Positions 41,679 through 51,762 of a stretch of 64,000 bases of DNA are shown one piece after another; position 1 is the stretch's first letter, and each line of letters starts with the position of its first letter. The stretch lies in assembly GCA_019752335.1 (NCBI GenBank), contig JAIEMJ010000036.1, positions 1 through 64,000 on the forward strand, written 5' to 3'. The notes beneath the pieces were generated by a model. It did not search any database. It was not told where the DNA came from and saw only the letters and a list, made by a program, of their open reading frames with translations. The DNA is from Bryobacteraceae bacterium. Its GTDB lineage: Bacteria > Acidobacteriota > Terriglobia > Bryobacterales > Bryobacteraceae. The translations under genes were made by a program, and so were the position numbers.

Positions 41679-42412
41679 TGCTCCCTCTCTTTGATCAGCT
41701 TGTGGCCATGGTGTCCACGAACGACTTACTCAAGGCCGGACCCATCGGCGCCTGCTTAGTCGCGGTCTGGGTTGCTGGCCGGAAGGCCGAGGAGATCCGG
41801 CTGTATCGCCGCCGCCTGTTACTGGTGCTGATGGCCGCTCTTTGCACCGTGATGACCACCAAAGTGGCTTCACGCTACTTTGCCTACCCGCGGCCCTACG
41901 TACTGAGCCAGACCGCATATCGCGTGTCGAATGACCAGTTGGTCGCCTACCCGAAAGAAGAAGTTCGCACGCCGCAGGCCGAAGACAGCCTGGAGCGCCG
42001 CGCCAAGTTGGAAGCGGGTTTCATTGGCTCGAATGACTGGGAGTCCTTTCCCAGTGATCACGCGGGCTTCTTTGGCTGCATCGCTTTCGGCCTCCTATGG
42101 GTCTACCGTCCGATTGGTCTAGTGGCCATGGGCTGGACCTTACTCGTCATACTTCCCGGCAAGTTACTTCGTGGGCTCCACCGTCCCGCCGACTTACTCG
42201 CGGGGTTGGCCATTGCCTTAGTCGTGCTGCTCCTTTGGCGGCTTGTGGATCGTTGGCGCGCGCTGGAGACGCTGGGACGCTGGTGCGAACAATGGAATGC
42301 CATGGCCACGAGCATGTTTTTCCTGATGGCGATGGAAGTCGCTAGTACCTTGGACCACTTACAAGACTTCGCGCTCGCTGCTCGTGGCATCGTGCGCACC
42401 ATGATGCAATAA
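41678..42412 (+). CDS. PAP2-superfamily membrane phosphatase
   Basis: The 244-residue protein has about five membrane helices and the three-part PAP2 signature. RYFAYPRP (about residues 67-74) resembles motif 1, SFPSDHAGFFGC (about 125-136) is motif 2 with PSDH in place of PSGH, and LLRGLHRPADLLAG (about 163-176) is motif 3 with the catalytic His and Asp. Such proteins dephosphorylate lipid phosphates, for example undecaprenyl pyrophosphate or phosphatidic acid, on the outer face of the membrane. It starts one base inside the ATP-grasp stop codon (TAATG), so the two are translationally coupled and probably functionally linked. Confidence 0.87.
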   Translation: MLPLFDQLVAMVSTNDLLKAGPIGACLVAVWVAGRKAEEIRLYRRRLLLVLMAALCTVMTTKVASRYFAYPRPYVLSQTAYRVSNDQLVAYPKEEVRTPQAEDSLERRAKLEAGFIGSNDWESFPSDHAGFFGCIAFGLLWVYRPIGLVAMGWTLLVILPGKLLRGLHRPADLLAGLAIALVVLLLWRLVDRWRALETLGRWCEQWNAMATSMFFLMAMEVASTLDHLQDFALAARGIVRTMMQ

Positions 42413-42423
42413 AGGAAAGAAAA

Positions 42424-43296
42424 ATGACCTTCTCCCCTCTGTGGTTTGGTTTTTGTTTAGCCGCCAGCATCGGCATCACGGCGCTGCCCCCGGTCACTCG
42501 TGAAAAGGGAGGCACCGTCATCCCTGCTCACCCTGGGGATCGCGTAGAGATCTTGGCCCGCAATGGCTACGACGCCCCCGACGGTCTACTGTGGCGTCCT
42601 GAAGGCCTTTACGTCGCCGACGAGGGCGGCGGACGGCTGCGCCTGTGGACTGCCGAAAAGACGCATGAATTGCATGCCCGAACCAAGCAGGTTCAGTCCC
42701 CGGAAGACGTCGTTTCCGATGCCGCGGGCAACCTTTACTTTACTGACGACACGACGGGAGGGGTCTTTCGCCGTAGCGTAGCGGGCGAATTCAAGCAGAT
42801 CGCGGGTCCCGCGCAAGGTCTCAAGAGTACCGAGGGCATCGCCGTCACGCCCGAAGGAACCATCCTGGTTGGTGATGGTGAGTTGCATACGATTTTCGAA
42901 ATTGGACCGGCTGGAGAGGTAACAAAGTTTGCGACGGATATTCGTAAGCCAGAAAGCATGGTCTTCGACGAGCACGGCGGTCTCTATGTCGCCGACAATG
43001 AGGACAACGTCATTTACTATCTCCTTGACCAGAAATGGCGCGTGGTACTGAAGGATCCGGAAATCAGTCCGGAGACCATTATCTATTCGAATGGCGCCCT
43101 CCTGGTTACCGATAGCCAGTCTGGACGACTCTATCGGTTCGTTCGCGGTGAGCGGCCCGAAGTGCTGCTTAGCCTCGGGGGCAACATGCGCAAGATTCAA
43201 GGCGTGACGGTGGACGGCCAGGGAGTGATTTACTTGTCGATCCAAACCGACCTCAAGAACAAGAAGGGCTACATTCTGCGACTCACCCCGGCTTGA
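42424..43296 (+). CDS. Exported SMP-30/NHL-like beta-propeller protein
   Basis: The 290-residue protein has a signal peptide (MTFSPLWFGFCLAASIGITA) and a six-bladed propeller of the SMP-30/gluconolactonase or NHL type. Blade motifs repeat: PDGLLWRPEGLYVADEGGG, PEDVVSDAAGNLYFTDD, TEGIAVTPEGTILVGDG, PESMVFDEHGGLYVADN and IQGVTVDGQGVIYLS. Lactonase activity is possible but no catalytic residues were fixed. A Shine-Dalgarno-like AAAGGAAAG precedes the ATG by 3 nt of spacing, and the gene follows the PAP2 gene by 11 nt, so it extends that operon; the next receptor gene is 33 nt downstream. Confidence 0.82.
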   Translation: MTFSPLWFGFCLAASIGITALPPVTREKGGTVIPAHPGDRVEILARNGYDAPDGLLWRPEGLYVADEGGGRLRLWTAEKTHELHARTKQVQSPEDVVSDAAGNLYFTDDTTGGVFRRSVAGEFKQIAGPAQGLKSTEGIAVTPEGTILVGDGELHTIFEIGPAGEVTKFATDIRKPESMVFDEHGGLYVADNEDNVIYYLLDQKWRVVLKDPEISPETIIYSNGALLVTDSQSGRLYRFVRGERPEVLLSLGGNMRKIQGVTVDGQGVIYLSIQTDLKNKKGYILRLTPA

Positions 43297-43329
43297 TCGC
43301 CGCTAGCGATCGTAGTATGCTCCTCGGTA

Positions 43330-46300
43330 ATGAGGAACAGACAGTTTCGTTTGGTGCTTAGTGTTTTTGCCCTCGCCGGGCTTTCGTTTGCGCAGACGTC
43401 CACGGGTACGATCTCCGGCTCCGTGTTCGACGCTTCCGGAGCAGTGATTGCCGGGGCGCAAATTCGCTTGGTCGGTACCGACTCCGGCGAAGTGGCTCGC
43501 GAGTTGACTGCGGGAGCCGACGGGTCGTTCAGCGCGCCTTTACTGCGGCCGGCGGCGTACACCGTGGAGGTGTCGGCGGCGGGGTTCAAGAAGCTGGTCC
43601 GTTCGGGCATCGTGTTGCGCGTCGATGACCAGGTCAGCTTGCGGTTGACGTTGGAGACGGGTGCTACGACGGATTCGGTCACGGTGGCCGGCTCCGCCGA
43701 ACTGGTTGAGGCTACTACCAATACGGTTGGCCAGGTGATCGACGACAAGGCGATGCAGCAGTTGCCTCTCAATGGCCGCAACTATCTAGCTTTGGGAAAT
43801 CTCACGGCCGGTGCCGTACCTTCCACCCGCTCTCGTGATAGAACTTTCTCCGCCTACGGAAATCGCAGTTTGCAGAACGCTTTTCTTCTGGATGGTGCGC
43901 GGAACCAGAACTACCTGCGCGGCCTCGACAATCGTGCGCGTGATGCTATGCGGCCATCGCTCGAAGCCATCTCCGAATTCAAGGTACAAACTTCGAACTA
44001 TTCGGCTGAGTACGGCGCCTCCGCGGGTGCCGTGGTCAACGTGGTTACGAAGTCGGGTTCGAATAGCTATCATGGCAGCGCTTTCGAATTTCTCCGCAAC
44101 AACAAGATGGACGCGCGCGACTATTTTCTGCCCGCGTCATCGAAACAGCCCCTCTACATTCAGCACCAATACGGTGGTTCATTCGGCGGACCTATCAAAC
44201 GGAATCGCGCCTGGTTCCACGGAGCGTATCAGCGAACGCACATCTCCGAAGGAGAAGTAAACACCGCCACCCTACCTCTGGCAAACGAGCGAAACGGTAT
44301 TTTCACGGGTCAAATCTTTGACCCGCTTACCACCCGTGCCAACCCGGCCGGGGCTGGATCCGTACGCACTCTCTTTCCCGGCAATGTGATTCCCCCCTCC
44401 CGCTTTGACCGTATCGGCAAGTCGCTGGTGGACCGCTACCCCGATCCGAATCTGCCTGGCACGGCGCGCAATTTTGTATCGAACCCTTTGCAAGCGACGC
44501 GTAGCCACAATGCGACGGTGCGTGGCGATGTCCGGTTGACCGACAAGGATTCGCTGTTTCTGCGGTATTCGCTCGACAATGGCGTGTTTTCCCGGCTGCC
44601 TGTCTTGCCTGTGGGGGCGCAAACTGGAGTGGATCGAGACATTCCCGCGCGTTCCTGGGGAGTCGGATACACGCGTATCGTGAGCCCGTCGGTGATTAAC
44701 GAGTTGCGCTTCGCTTACAACTATGTCGGCACCGTGCAGGATGCTACGTTGCCTCTCGACCCCGTGATTGCCAATTCGCTCGACCCTCGAGTGAAGTCTT
44801 CGATTCCGACTTTCGGGCTCAATGGCTATCCCACTCTGGGCGACCAGCCAGCCAACTTTGGCAATAATCCGGTTACCAAGCGTTCCAAGGTGTGGAACTT
44901 CTCCGACAATCTATCTTGGGTGCGCAACAAGCACACCATCAAGACTGGCGTCGATTTCCAGTATCTCGATATTCCTACGTTCGCGGCGTTACAGGGTCGC
45001 GGCGCTTGGGGCTTTAGCGGGGTCTTTACGCAGAATCCGCAGAGCCGTCCGAACAGCGGGTCACCGGTTGCCGACTTGCTTCTAGGATTGCCGAATACGA
45101 TCACGATCGGGAGCCCTTCTGACGCCAATGAACGGGCGAGAAACAGCTACTTCTACGCCCAGGACGATTGGGCCGTCACTTCTAAGCTGACTTTCAATAT
45201 TGGGGTGCGTTACGAATTAACTGCGCCCTTCTATGACGCCAACAACCGCTTGGCGAACTTAGTCACAGAGCCCGGAAGCCTTTTCAACCAGTACGTGATC
45301 GCGGGCGACTCCCGCCTTCCTCGTTCACTCCAAAAGCTTGACCGCAATAATGTCGCGCCGCGTTTGGGCTTTGCCTATCGCGCGAGCCGTGGACTGGTGA
45401 TTCGCGGCGGCGCCGGTATCTTCTTTGCCCAGGACGAAGGTTTCGGCGTATCGCAGCGCATGACCAACAATCCTCCTTTCGTCGGTTTCGGAGGCTTCAA
45501 TGTCACTTCAGATCAACTCAATCCCTCCTCCACGATTGCCTTATCCGGTTCGCTTCCGGCGCGGCCCGTGGCCGGGGACCCAGCGACTTACCGGCTGAGC
45601 CCGACCAATACGGTGCAGCTTCGTTCGTGGTCCACCCGCAATACCATTCCCTATGTCCAGCAGTGGAACTTGTCTTTGCAGAAAGAAGTAACTAAGAATC
45701 TGGTAGCGGAGGTAAATTACGTGGGCAACCATGGCGTGAAGCTTTACGGGGCTTACGAGGGAAATCAACCGGTGCCCGCCGCGGGGGCCGTGAATAGCCG
45801 CCGGCCGCTCACGGGGATTGTCACGTCTGGATCCGTCTTGAGCGTGTTCCCTTGGGTCACTTCTAGTTATCAAGGAGTAAGTGGACGTCTCGAGCGGCGA
45901 TTTGCCAAAGGCTACTCATTTCTGGCCGTCTACACTTTTGGGCGCGCACTGGACATGCAGTCGAATATCGATCTGTGCGATGGCTGCGGCGGCTCGGCCG
46001 GCTCGGGCGCCATTACCGATTCGCGGAATCGCCGCCTCAATTATGGTCTCTCCGATCAGCACACTGCCCAACGTTTCGTCTTGTCCGGCCTGGCGGAATT
46101 GCCTTTCGGTACAGGCAAGGCTTGGGCGACGCGAGGACCCGCCGCGGCCATTTTGGGCGGTTGGGCGATGTCCGGCATTACTACGGTTTCGAGCGGGCTT
46201 CCCTATACCGTGACGCTGAATTTCGACAACGCCAATACCGGTAGCACCAATTGGCCCAATCGCGTTGCGAGCGGCAAGCTCTCGAATCCCACCGTCGATC

Positions 46301-46596
46301 GCTATATTGACCCCGCGGCGTTTGTGTTTCCCCCGCCGTTCACCATCGGCAATGGTGGCCGCAATACCTTGATTGGTCCGGGTACCGTCTCCACGGACCT
46401 ATCGCTCCAGCGTAATTTCCGTCTGCCTCTGGGCGAAGGCAGCCGGCTTGAGTTTCGCGGTGAAGCCTTCAATATCTTCAACACGCCGCAGTTCGGCACC
46501 CCGAACGCCGCGCTGGGCAACCCCGCGTTTGGGACGATCGGCGGCACGGCTCGCAACAACCGCCAAATGCAGTTGGGTTTGCGCCTGCTGTTCTAG
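43330..46596 (+). CDS. Oar-like TonB-dependent receptor 3
   Basis: The 1088-residue protein has a signal peptide (MRNRQFRLVLSVFALAGLSFAQ), a carboxypeptidase-regulatory-like domain (ISGSVFDASGAVIAGAQIRL ... YTVEVSAAGFKKLV), a plug with LPLNGRNYLALGNLTAGAV and NAFLLDGARNQNY, and a barrel ending in LGLRLLF. FEFLRNNKMDARDYF and QQWNLSLQKEV are typical of the family. It lies 33 nt downstream of the SMP-30-like gene; TAGTAT at 43313-43318 could give an own promoter. The 3' end shares the tetranucleotide CTAG with the convergent DUF1801 gene. The cargo is unknown. Confidence 0.9.
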   Translation: MRNRQFRLVLSVFALAGLSFAQTSTGTISGSVFDASGAVIAGAQIRLVGTDSGEVARELTAGADGSFSAPLLRPAAYTVEVSAAGFKKLVRSGIVLRVDDQVSLRLTLETGATTDSVTVAGSAELVEATTNTVGQVIDDKAMQQLPLNGRNYLALGNLTAGAVPSTRSRDRTFSAYGNRSLQNAFLLDGARNQNYLRGLDNRARDAMRPSLEAISEFKVQTSNYSAEYGASAGAVVNVVTKSGSNSYHGSAFEFLRNNKMDARDYFLPASSKQPLYIQHQYGGSFGGPIKRNRAWFHGAYQRTHISEGEVNTATLPLANERNGIFTGQIFDPLTTRANPAGAGSVRTLFPGNVIPPSRFDRIGKSLVDRYPDPNLPGTARNFVSNPLQATRSHNATVRGDVRLTDKDSLFLRYSLDNGVFSRLPVLPVGAQTGVDRDIPARSWGVGYTRIVSPSVINELRFAYNYVGTVQDATLPLDPVIANSLDPRVKSSIPTFGLNGYPTLGDQPANFGNNPVTKRSKVWNFSDNLSWVRNKHTIKTGVDFQYLDIPTFAALQGRGAWGFSGVFTQNPQSRPNSGSPVADLLLGLPNTITIGSPSDANERARNSYFYAQDDWAVTSKLTFNIGVRYELTAPFYDANNRLANLVTEPGSLFNQYVIAGDSRLPRSLQKLDRNNVAPRLGFAYRASRGLVIRGGAGIFFAQDEGFGVSQRMTNNPPFVGFGGFNVTSDQLNPSSTIALSGSLPARPVAGDPATYRLSPTNTVQLRSWSTRNTIPYVQQWNLSLQKEVTKNLVAEVNYVGNHGVKLYGAYEGNQPVPAAGAVNSRRPLTGIVTSGSVLSVFPWVTSSYQGVSGRLERRFAKGYSFLAVYTFGRALDMQSNIDLCDGCGGSAGSGAITDSRNRRLNYGLSDQHTAQRFVLSGLAELPFGTGKAWATRGPAAAILGGWAMSGITTVSSGLPYTVTLNFDNANTGSTNWPNRVASGKLSNPTVDRYIDPAAFVFPPPFTIGNGGRNTLIGPGTVSTDLSLQRNFRLPLGEGSRLEFRGEAFNIFNTPQFGTPNAALGNPAFGTIGGTARNNRQMQLGLRLLF

Positions 46597-47051
46597 CGGG
46601 GGCGGGCCAGAGCGGCCTCGTAGTTGGCAATGTACTCAGCCAGCGGTACCCGGGCGATGGCTTCTCCGATTACGTCAAGCGGCAAACTCTCCAGCTTCCG
46701 GAAACGAAGGCAGCTCTTGCCCAGATCCAGCTTCTTGCCGCTTTTCGCGAAGGCTTCACGCAGCCACGTTTCCATGGCGGGGCTCTGATACACGGTCATC
46801 AGATAAAGCGCCATGTGGTTCTTCTGCGACGCCAGGCCCGCGAAGGGTAGCGGGTCCGCTGGCTTGCAGTGATAGCCGGCCGGGTAGAGCTTGTGTGGTA
46901 CCACGTAGCTGATCATGCCGTAGCCCATCGTCTCCACCACGCCCTTGGGAAGATGCTTCCGGATCGTTTGGCGCACGGTGGTGATGGCTGCCTGGCGTTC
47001 AGGCGGTAAGGACGCGACATATTCGGCGACCGTGGCGGCAGGGCTCGTCAT
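46593..47051 (-). CDS. DUF1801 (YdhG/YdeI-like) protein
   Basis: From the ATG at 47051 the protein has 152 residues. A longer reading to 47180 would overlap glnS and is unlikely. It matches DUF1801: VAEYVASLPPERQAAITTVR at the start, then GYGMISYVVP, LASQKNHMALYLM and GKSCLRFRKLESLPLDVIG. The family is small, cytoplasmic and of unclear role, with links proposed to iron or stress. It is divergent from glnS, 37 bp apart, and shares its stop tetranucleotide with the third receptor. Start codon and length fit family members. Confidence 0.88.
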   Translation of the reverse strand: MTSPAATVAEYVASLPPERQAAITTVRQTIRKHLPKGVVETMGYGMISYVVPHKLYPAGYHCKPADPLPFAGLASQKNHMALYLMTVYQSPAMETWLREAFAKSGKKLDLGKSCLRFRKLESLPLDVIGEAIARVPLAEYIANYEAALARPR

Positions 47052-47075
47052 AACAGCTCCTTTGGGGTGACTGGC

Positions 47076-47081
47076 TATACT
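47076..47081 (+). promoter_or_regulatory. -10 element of glnS, leaderless arrangement
   Basis: TATACT lies 7 nt before the glnS ATG and no Shine-Dalgarno is present between them. Transcription would then start at or next to the A of the ATG. Confidence 0.6.
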
Positions 47082-47088
47082 AGAGTTT

Positions 47089-48792
47089 ATGTCAATCGAT
47101 GCCGCGCCCGAGAGCGCTGAAACTCCCAAGCCGTCGAACTTTATCCGGGACATCATCCTCCAGGATTTGCAGAACGGCAAACACGGCGGCCGCGTTCACA
47201 CGCGCTTTCCGCCGGAGCCCAATGGCTATCTGCACATCGGCCACGCGAAGTCGATCTGCCTGAACTTCGGCCTCGCCCAGGAGTTTGGCGGCAAGTGCAA
47301 TCTCCGTTTCGATGACACCAATCCTTCGAAGGAAGAGACAGAGTACGTCGACTCGATCATTGAAGACGTGCGCTGGCTGGGCTTCGACTGGGAAGACCGG
47401 CTCTTCTACGCTTCAGACTATTTCGAGCAATTGCACGATTGGGCCGTGCAATTGATTCGGGCCGGCAAAGCCTTCGTCTGTGACCTCACCGCCGAGCAGG
47501 TCCGCGAGTATCGCGGCACGCCCAATGAGCCTGGCAAGGAGAGCCCCTACCGGAATCGCAGCGTGGAAGAGAATCTTGACCTCTTCGCCCGCATGCGCGC
47601 GGGGGAATTCCCGGATGGCTCGCGCACGTTGCGCACTAAGATCGACATGGCGTCGCCCAACTTCAACTTGCGTGACCCCGTGATGTACCGGATTCTCCAC
47701 GCCGAACACCACCGGACTGGCAATCAGTGGTGCATCTATCCGATGTATGACTATACGCACGGCGAGAGCGATTCGATTGAAGGCATTACCCACTCCATTT
47801 GTACCTTGGAGTTTGAGGACCATCGGCCGCTCTACGATTGGTACGTCGAAAATCTGGGGATTCACCATCCGCAGCAGATCGAGTTTGACCGCTTGAATCT
47901 CACCAATACGATGCTCAGCAAACGCAAGTTGCTGATGCTTGTGCAGAAGGGGATCGTCTCTGGCTGGAACGATCCGCGGATGCCCACTCTATCGGGCATG
48001 CGCCGCCGGGGCTATAGTCCGGAGGCGATTCGCCAGTTCTGCGCGAACATCGGCGTCTCGAAGACGAACGGAATTATTGAATTCTCCTTGCTCGAGTATT
48101 ATCTCCGGGAAGACTTAAATGCCCGCGCCGCGCGGGTGATGGCCGTGGTCGATCCCATCAAGGTGATTATCGACAATTATCCCGAGGGTGAAACCGAGCA
48201 ACTGGAGGCGGTGAATCATCCGGATCATCCGGAAATGGGTAACCGGCTCGTACCCTTTTCGAAAACCCTTTACATTGAGCGGGATGATTTCCGGGAAGAC
48301 CCGCCCAAGCAATACTATCGCCTTTCGCCCGGACGCGAAGTCCGTCTTCGCTATGCCTATTTCATTACTTGCCAACGTGTCGTGAAGGATCCGGTTACCG
48401 GGGAAGTACTCGAAATTCACTGCACTTACGATCCGGCCACGCGGGGCGGAAATGCGCCCGACGGCCGTAAAGTAAAGTCGACGATCCATTGGGTGTCGGC
48501 CGAGCACGCGCTCGATATGGAGGCGCGCATCTACGAGAACCTCTTCCTCGCCGAAGGCGGCGGTGACGACGACTTTCTGGCCTCGCTCAATCCGAACTCA
48601 CTGGTGAAAATGGCGGGCAAGATTGAGCCAAGCGTGCGGACGGCGCCGGCCGGGACGCGCTATCAATTCGAGCGTGTCGGCTACTTCTGTATCGATCCGG
48701 ACTCTTCCCCGGCGGGGCTCGTCTTTAACCGGACGGTTGCTTTGCGAGACACCTGGGCGAAGATCGACAAGGCCCAAAAGCCGAAGGGCTAG
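47089..48792 (+). CDS. glnS: Glutaminyl-tRNA synthetase
   Basis: The 567-residue protein is a class I synthetase of the GlnRS/GluRS group with the GlnRS-specific pattern. The signature HIGH occurs at residues 49-52 in [12 protein letters not shown], the second signature appears as MLSKRK at about 275, and the C-terminal anticodon-binding beta-barrels include [12 protein letters not shown] and [12 protein letters not shown]. It charges tRNA-Gln with glutamine directly in the cytoplasm. Length is normal for GlnRS. It stands alone, with a leaderless-type -10 element and a stop that abuts the stop of the convergent fourth receptor (CTAGTTA, 48789-48795). Confidence 0.96.
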   Translation: MSIDAAPESAETPKPSNFIRDIILQDLQNGKHGGRVHTRFPPEPNGYLHIGHAKSICLNFGLAQEFGGKCNLRFDDTNPSKEETEYVDSIIEDVRWLGFDWEDRLFYASDYFEQLHDWAVQLIRAGKAFVCDLTAEQVREYRGTPNEPGKESPYRNRSVEENLDLFARMRAGEFPDGSRTLRTKIDMASPNFNLRDPVMYRILHAEHHRTGNQWCIYPMYDYTHGESDSIEGITHSICTLEFEDHRPLYDWYVENLGIHHPQQIEFDRLNLTNTMLSKRKLLMLVQKGIVSGWNDPRMPTLSGMRRRGYSPEAIRQFCANIGVSKTNGIIEFSLLEYYLREDLNARAARVMAVVDPIKVIIDNYPEGETEQLEAVNHPDHPEMGNRLVPFSKTLYIERDDFREDPPKQYYRLSPGREVRLRYAYFITCQRVVKDPVTGEVLEIHCTYDPATRGGNAPDGRKVKSTIHWVSAEHALDMEARIYENLFLAEGGGDDDFLASLNPNSLVKMAGKIEPSVRTAPAGTRYQFERVGYFCIDPDSSPAGLVFNRTVALRDTWAKIDKAQKPKG

Positions 48793-51708
48793 TTAGAAAT
48801 TCAGCCGCAGCATAAACTGCATTTGGCGCGAAGTGCCAGTGCCGGTGGAGCCGTCGTTGGCGGTGGAGAGAATCCTGCCAAAAGTAGGTACGGAAATATT
48901 GGCCACCGGCTCGCCGAATTGAGCGCGGTTGAATAAGTTAAAGGCTTCCGCACGGAAATCCAGGTGCATTCCTTCGCGGATGCGGAAGCGCTTGGCGAGG
49001 CCCATATCGGCTTGCCAGAGGCCCGGTCCGCGGAAGCGGTTGCGACCGGCGTTGCCGTAAGTGCCGTTGGCGGGAGCGACAAAGGCGGCTGGATTCAGCC
49101 AGAGGTCCGGGCCGCGATTCGCCGCGTACGGATCGATTCCGCCAACGTAGTTGGCCCGTTGACTCTGCGTCTGGCCGGACGGCACGACCGTGGCGGCACG
49201 ATTTACCAGGACAGTGAACGGGCGGCCCGTGCGGGAAGTGAAGATACCGCTCAAGTCCCAACCGCCGTACCAGCGATTGCGTGCGAAGGGTACCTGATAG
49301 ACGGTGTTCGCGGTGAAAGTGTGGCGAATATCGTAGTCCGCCGGGCCACGGTCGCAGGCGCGGCAGGCCACGTCCTGGATCTGTCCGCCCTCACCGGAAC
49401 CGGCATTGTCGGAGATGGCATTGCCCCACATATATTGAGCTTGAAAGAGCCAGCCTTTGGTGAAGGAGCGTTGCAGCGAGGACTGCAGACCGTTGAAGTT
49501 CGTGTTGCCGTCGAAGCGCTTTTCGTCAATTTGTCCGAACGCCGTTAGTGGGCGGCGGCGCGTGATGGGATCCAAGGTATTGACGTAAGTGCGTGTAAGC
49601 TGATTTCTGCCGACGCTGCCGACGTAAGCGACTTGGGCGACCATGCTGCCGGGTAACTCGCGTTGTACCGAGACGGTCCATTGGTGGGTTTCGGGTTCTT
49701 TACGATCCCGCTGCAAGCTGCGGGGTGTTTGGCCTTGCGAGCGGAGTTGGCCCAGGAAGGCGGTGGGCGGGTAAGTGAGTCCAGGGGCATCGGCGGCGGT
49801 GAGGGAGAAGTTTTCTGGCAAGCTATCGATCGCGGCGGTGACGTCGTCGTTTTGGCCAGGGCCGAAGTAGCGGCCGTAGCCGGTGCGAATGACGGTCTTG
49901 CCGCCGAGCCACTTGGGTGACCAAGCGAGCGACAGGCGCGGAGCGATATTGTTGTTGTCCGGGAAGAACCAGGGTGTGCCGGGGGCACAGAAGCCTTGGC
50001 AGCGAACCTGGTCGAAGACGCGGCCACGGCCGACTACATCCTTCGAGACGGTGTATTGCTCATAGCGTAAGCCTAAGTTAACGGTGAGTTCCGAATTCAC
50101 GCGGATTTCGTCCTGGAAGTAAATGGAGTTGAAGGTACGGCGCACGCCGACGGTATCCAGCCGGCTGCCGACGGCCACGCGATCCAGGGCGTTGCGGAGA
50201 AAGGAGTCCAAGTTCGCAAAGGCGACCGTGGTAGCCGGGCCGTTCCCGACGTTGAGATGGATGCGCCGGATTTCTCCGCCGAGCTTGAAGGTGTGGCGGC
50301 CCCGAATGTAGGAGAGGTTGTCGACGATGGAGTAAGTGCTCGGTTTCTCGATAATGTAAGTGGTCGGTTGGGTCGTCGTAAAGCCCGGGATGGTGAAGCC
50401 CTCGGGAATGCGGCCGACATCGTTACGGGTAAGTGCGGAACGGTTGAAGCCGAGCTTCACTTCGTTGACTAAAGAGGGGCTCCAAACCTGCTGCCACTGC
50501 GTGGTGATGTTCGTGGGACGAATATAAGAATCGCGGGTTTCGAGCAGGCCGTTGCGGATCTGGCTCACCAGACCATCCGTCATGGCGAAGCGGAAGAAGA
50601 GGCTGTGCTTGTCGTTGATGCGGTGATCGACGCGCATCATGCCGCTGTGTTCATTGCGGCGCTCAGGGGTATTGGCGATCAGGCGGTCCGCATTAACGTT
50701 CGGACCGGGCGCGTTGCCCACGGGGTACGCGTTGATCACCGAACGCAGGGCGGCAGGTGTGCGTTCGCGGAAGCTGGCACTGGGCACCAGGCCGTCGGCC
50801 CGGGTGATGCTGAGGCGTTGCAGGAGACCTTCGTAGTTGCCGAAAAAGAAAGTACGGTTTTTGATGATGGGCCCGCCTAAGTTCGCGCCAAATTGATTCA
50901 GACGGAAGGGCGGCGGATTGGCGCCGTCGAAGGGACGCCGGGCGTCGAGCGCGCTGTTGCGGAAGAATTCGTAAACGGAACCGTGGAAGTTATTCGTACC
51001 CGTCTTCGAAACGAGATTAATCTGCGCACCGCCACCGACTCCGCCTTCGGCCGTAAAGGGCAGCGAGTTGACGCGGAATTCCGCGATGGAGTCAGTAGAA
51101 ATGACTAAGCGCAAGTTACCCTCCTGGCGCGGATCCTTAATTCCCGTGGCATCGACGCCATCAAAGGTCCAGTTATTGTCGTCGCGGGGACGGCCGAAGA
51201 AGCGGATGGTATTCTGATTTCCTTCCCCGACATTGACCGCGCCGGGCGCGAGCATCATTAACGATGCCCAGTGCCGCCCGTTGAGCGGGATATTCTTAAT
51301 CTGCTCTTCGCCGATGACGGTACCGATTTCGGCGCCGGTTTGGTCCAAGGGCGTCGCTTCCGCGGTTACTTCGACGGTGGCATTTACGTTGCCGACCGAA
51401 AGCTTGACGTCGAGCGTGCGGTTCTGTCCGACGGTAAGCACTAACTCATCCACCTTGGCATCGTTGAAGCCGGTCTTCTCCACGGTGACCGTATAGGATC
51501 CTACGGTGAGGCCGGAGAGATTGTAGATGCCTGCCGCGTTAGTGAGCGTCTCGCGCTTCAGTCCGGTGGCTGAGGCGGCGATGGTGACCTTGGCGCCAGC
51601 GATGGCGGAGTTCGATGAATCGGTTACGGAGCCGGTGAGGGTGGCGCGGTCAACTTGGGCGAGGAGCGAGGTAGTACAGAGGAACAACAAGCACTTCAGA
51701 TTTAACAT
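48793..51708 (-). CDS. Oar-like TonB-dependent receptor 4
   Basis: The 971-residue protein is the shortest of the four. It has a signal peptide (MLNLKCLLFLCTTSLLAQ), a carboxypeptidase-regulatory-like domain (LTGSVTDSSNSAIAGAKVTI, GSYTVTVEKTGF), a plug (IPLNGRHWASLMMLAPGAV, WTFDGVDATGIKD, INLVSKTGTNNFHG) and a barrel ending in LRLNF. It is transcribed in the same direction as the MFS gene, 54 nt downstream of that gene's stop, so the two may form one transport operon. The cargo is unknown; co-transcription with an MFS anion/carbohydrate transporter hints at a small organic acid or sugar acid. Confidence 0.9.
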   Translation of the reverse strand: MLNLKCLLFLCTTSLLAQVDRATLTGSVTDSSNSAIAGAKVTIAASATGLKRETLTNAAGIYNLSGLTVGSYTVTVEKTGFNDAKVDELVLTVGQNRTLDVKLSVGNVNATVEVTAEATPLDQTGAEIGTVIGEEQIKNIPLNGRHWASLMMLAPGAVNVGEGNQNTIRFFGRPRDDNNWTFDGVDATGIKDPRQEGNLRLVISTDSIAEFRVNSLPFTAEGGVGGGAQINLVSKTGTNNFHGSVYEFFRNSALDARRPFDGANPPPFRLNQFGANLGGPIIKNRTFFFGNYEGLLQRLSITRADGLVPSASFRERTPAALRSVINAYPVGNAPGPNVNADRLIANTPERRNEHSGMMRVDHRINDKHSLFFRFAMTDGLVSQIRNGLLETRDSYIRPTNITTQWQQVWSPSLVNEVKLGFNRSALTRNDVGRIPEGFTIPGFTTTQPTTYIIEKPSTYSIVDNLSYIRGRHTFKLGGEIRRIHLNVGNGPATTVAFANLDSFLRNALDRVAVGSRLDTVGVRRTFNSIYFQDEIRVNSELTVNLGLRYEQYTVSKDVVGRGRVFDQVRCQGFCAPGTPWFFPDNNNIAPRLSLAWSPKWLGGKTVIRTGYGRYFGPGQNDDVTAAIDSLPENFSLTAADAPGLTYPPTAFLGQLRSQGQTPRSLQRDRKEPETHQWTVSVQRELPGSMVAQVAYVGSVGRNQLTRTYVNTLDPITRRRPLTAFGQIDEKRFDGNTNFNGLQSSLQRSFTKGWLFQAQYMWGNAISDNAGSGEGGQIQDVACRACDRGPADYDIRHTFTANTVYQVPFARNRWYGGWDLSGIFTSRTGRPFTVLVNRAATVVPSGQTQSQRANYVGGIDPYAANRGPDLWLNPAAFVAPANGTYGNAGRNRFRGPGLWQADMGLAKRFRIREGMHLDFRAEAFNLFNRAQFGEPVANISVPTFGRILSTANDGSTGTGTSRQMQFMLRLNF

Positions 51709-51762
51709 TCTTCATTAGTGTAGCCACCGGCTCGCTACAGATCGTTGAATGTTTTGTATCAA

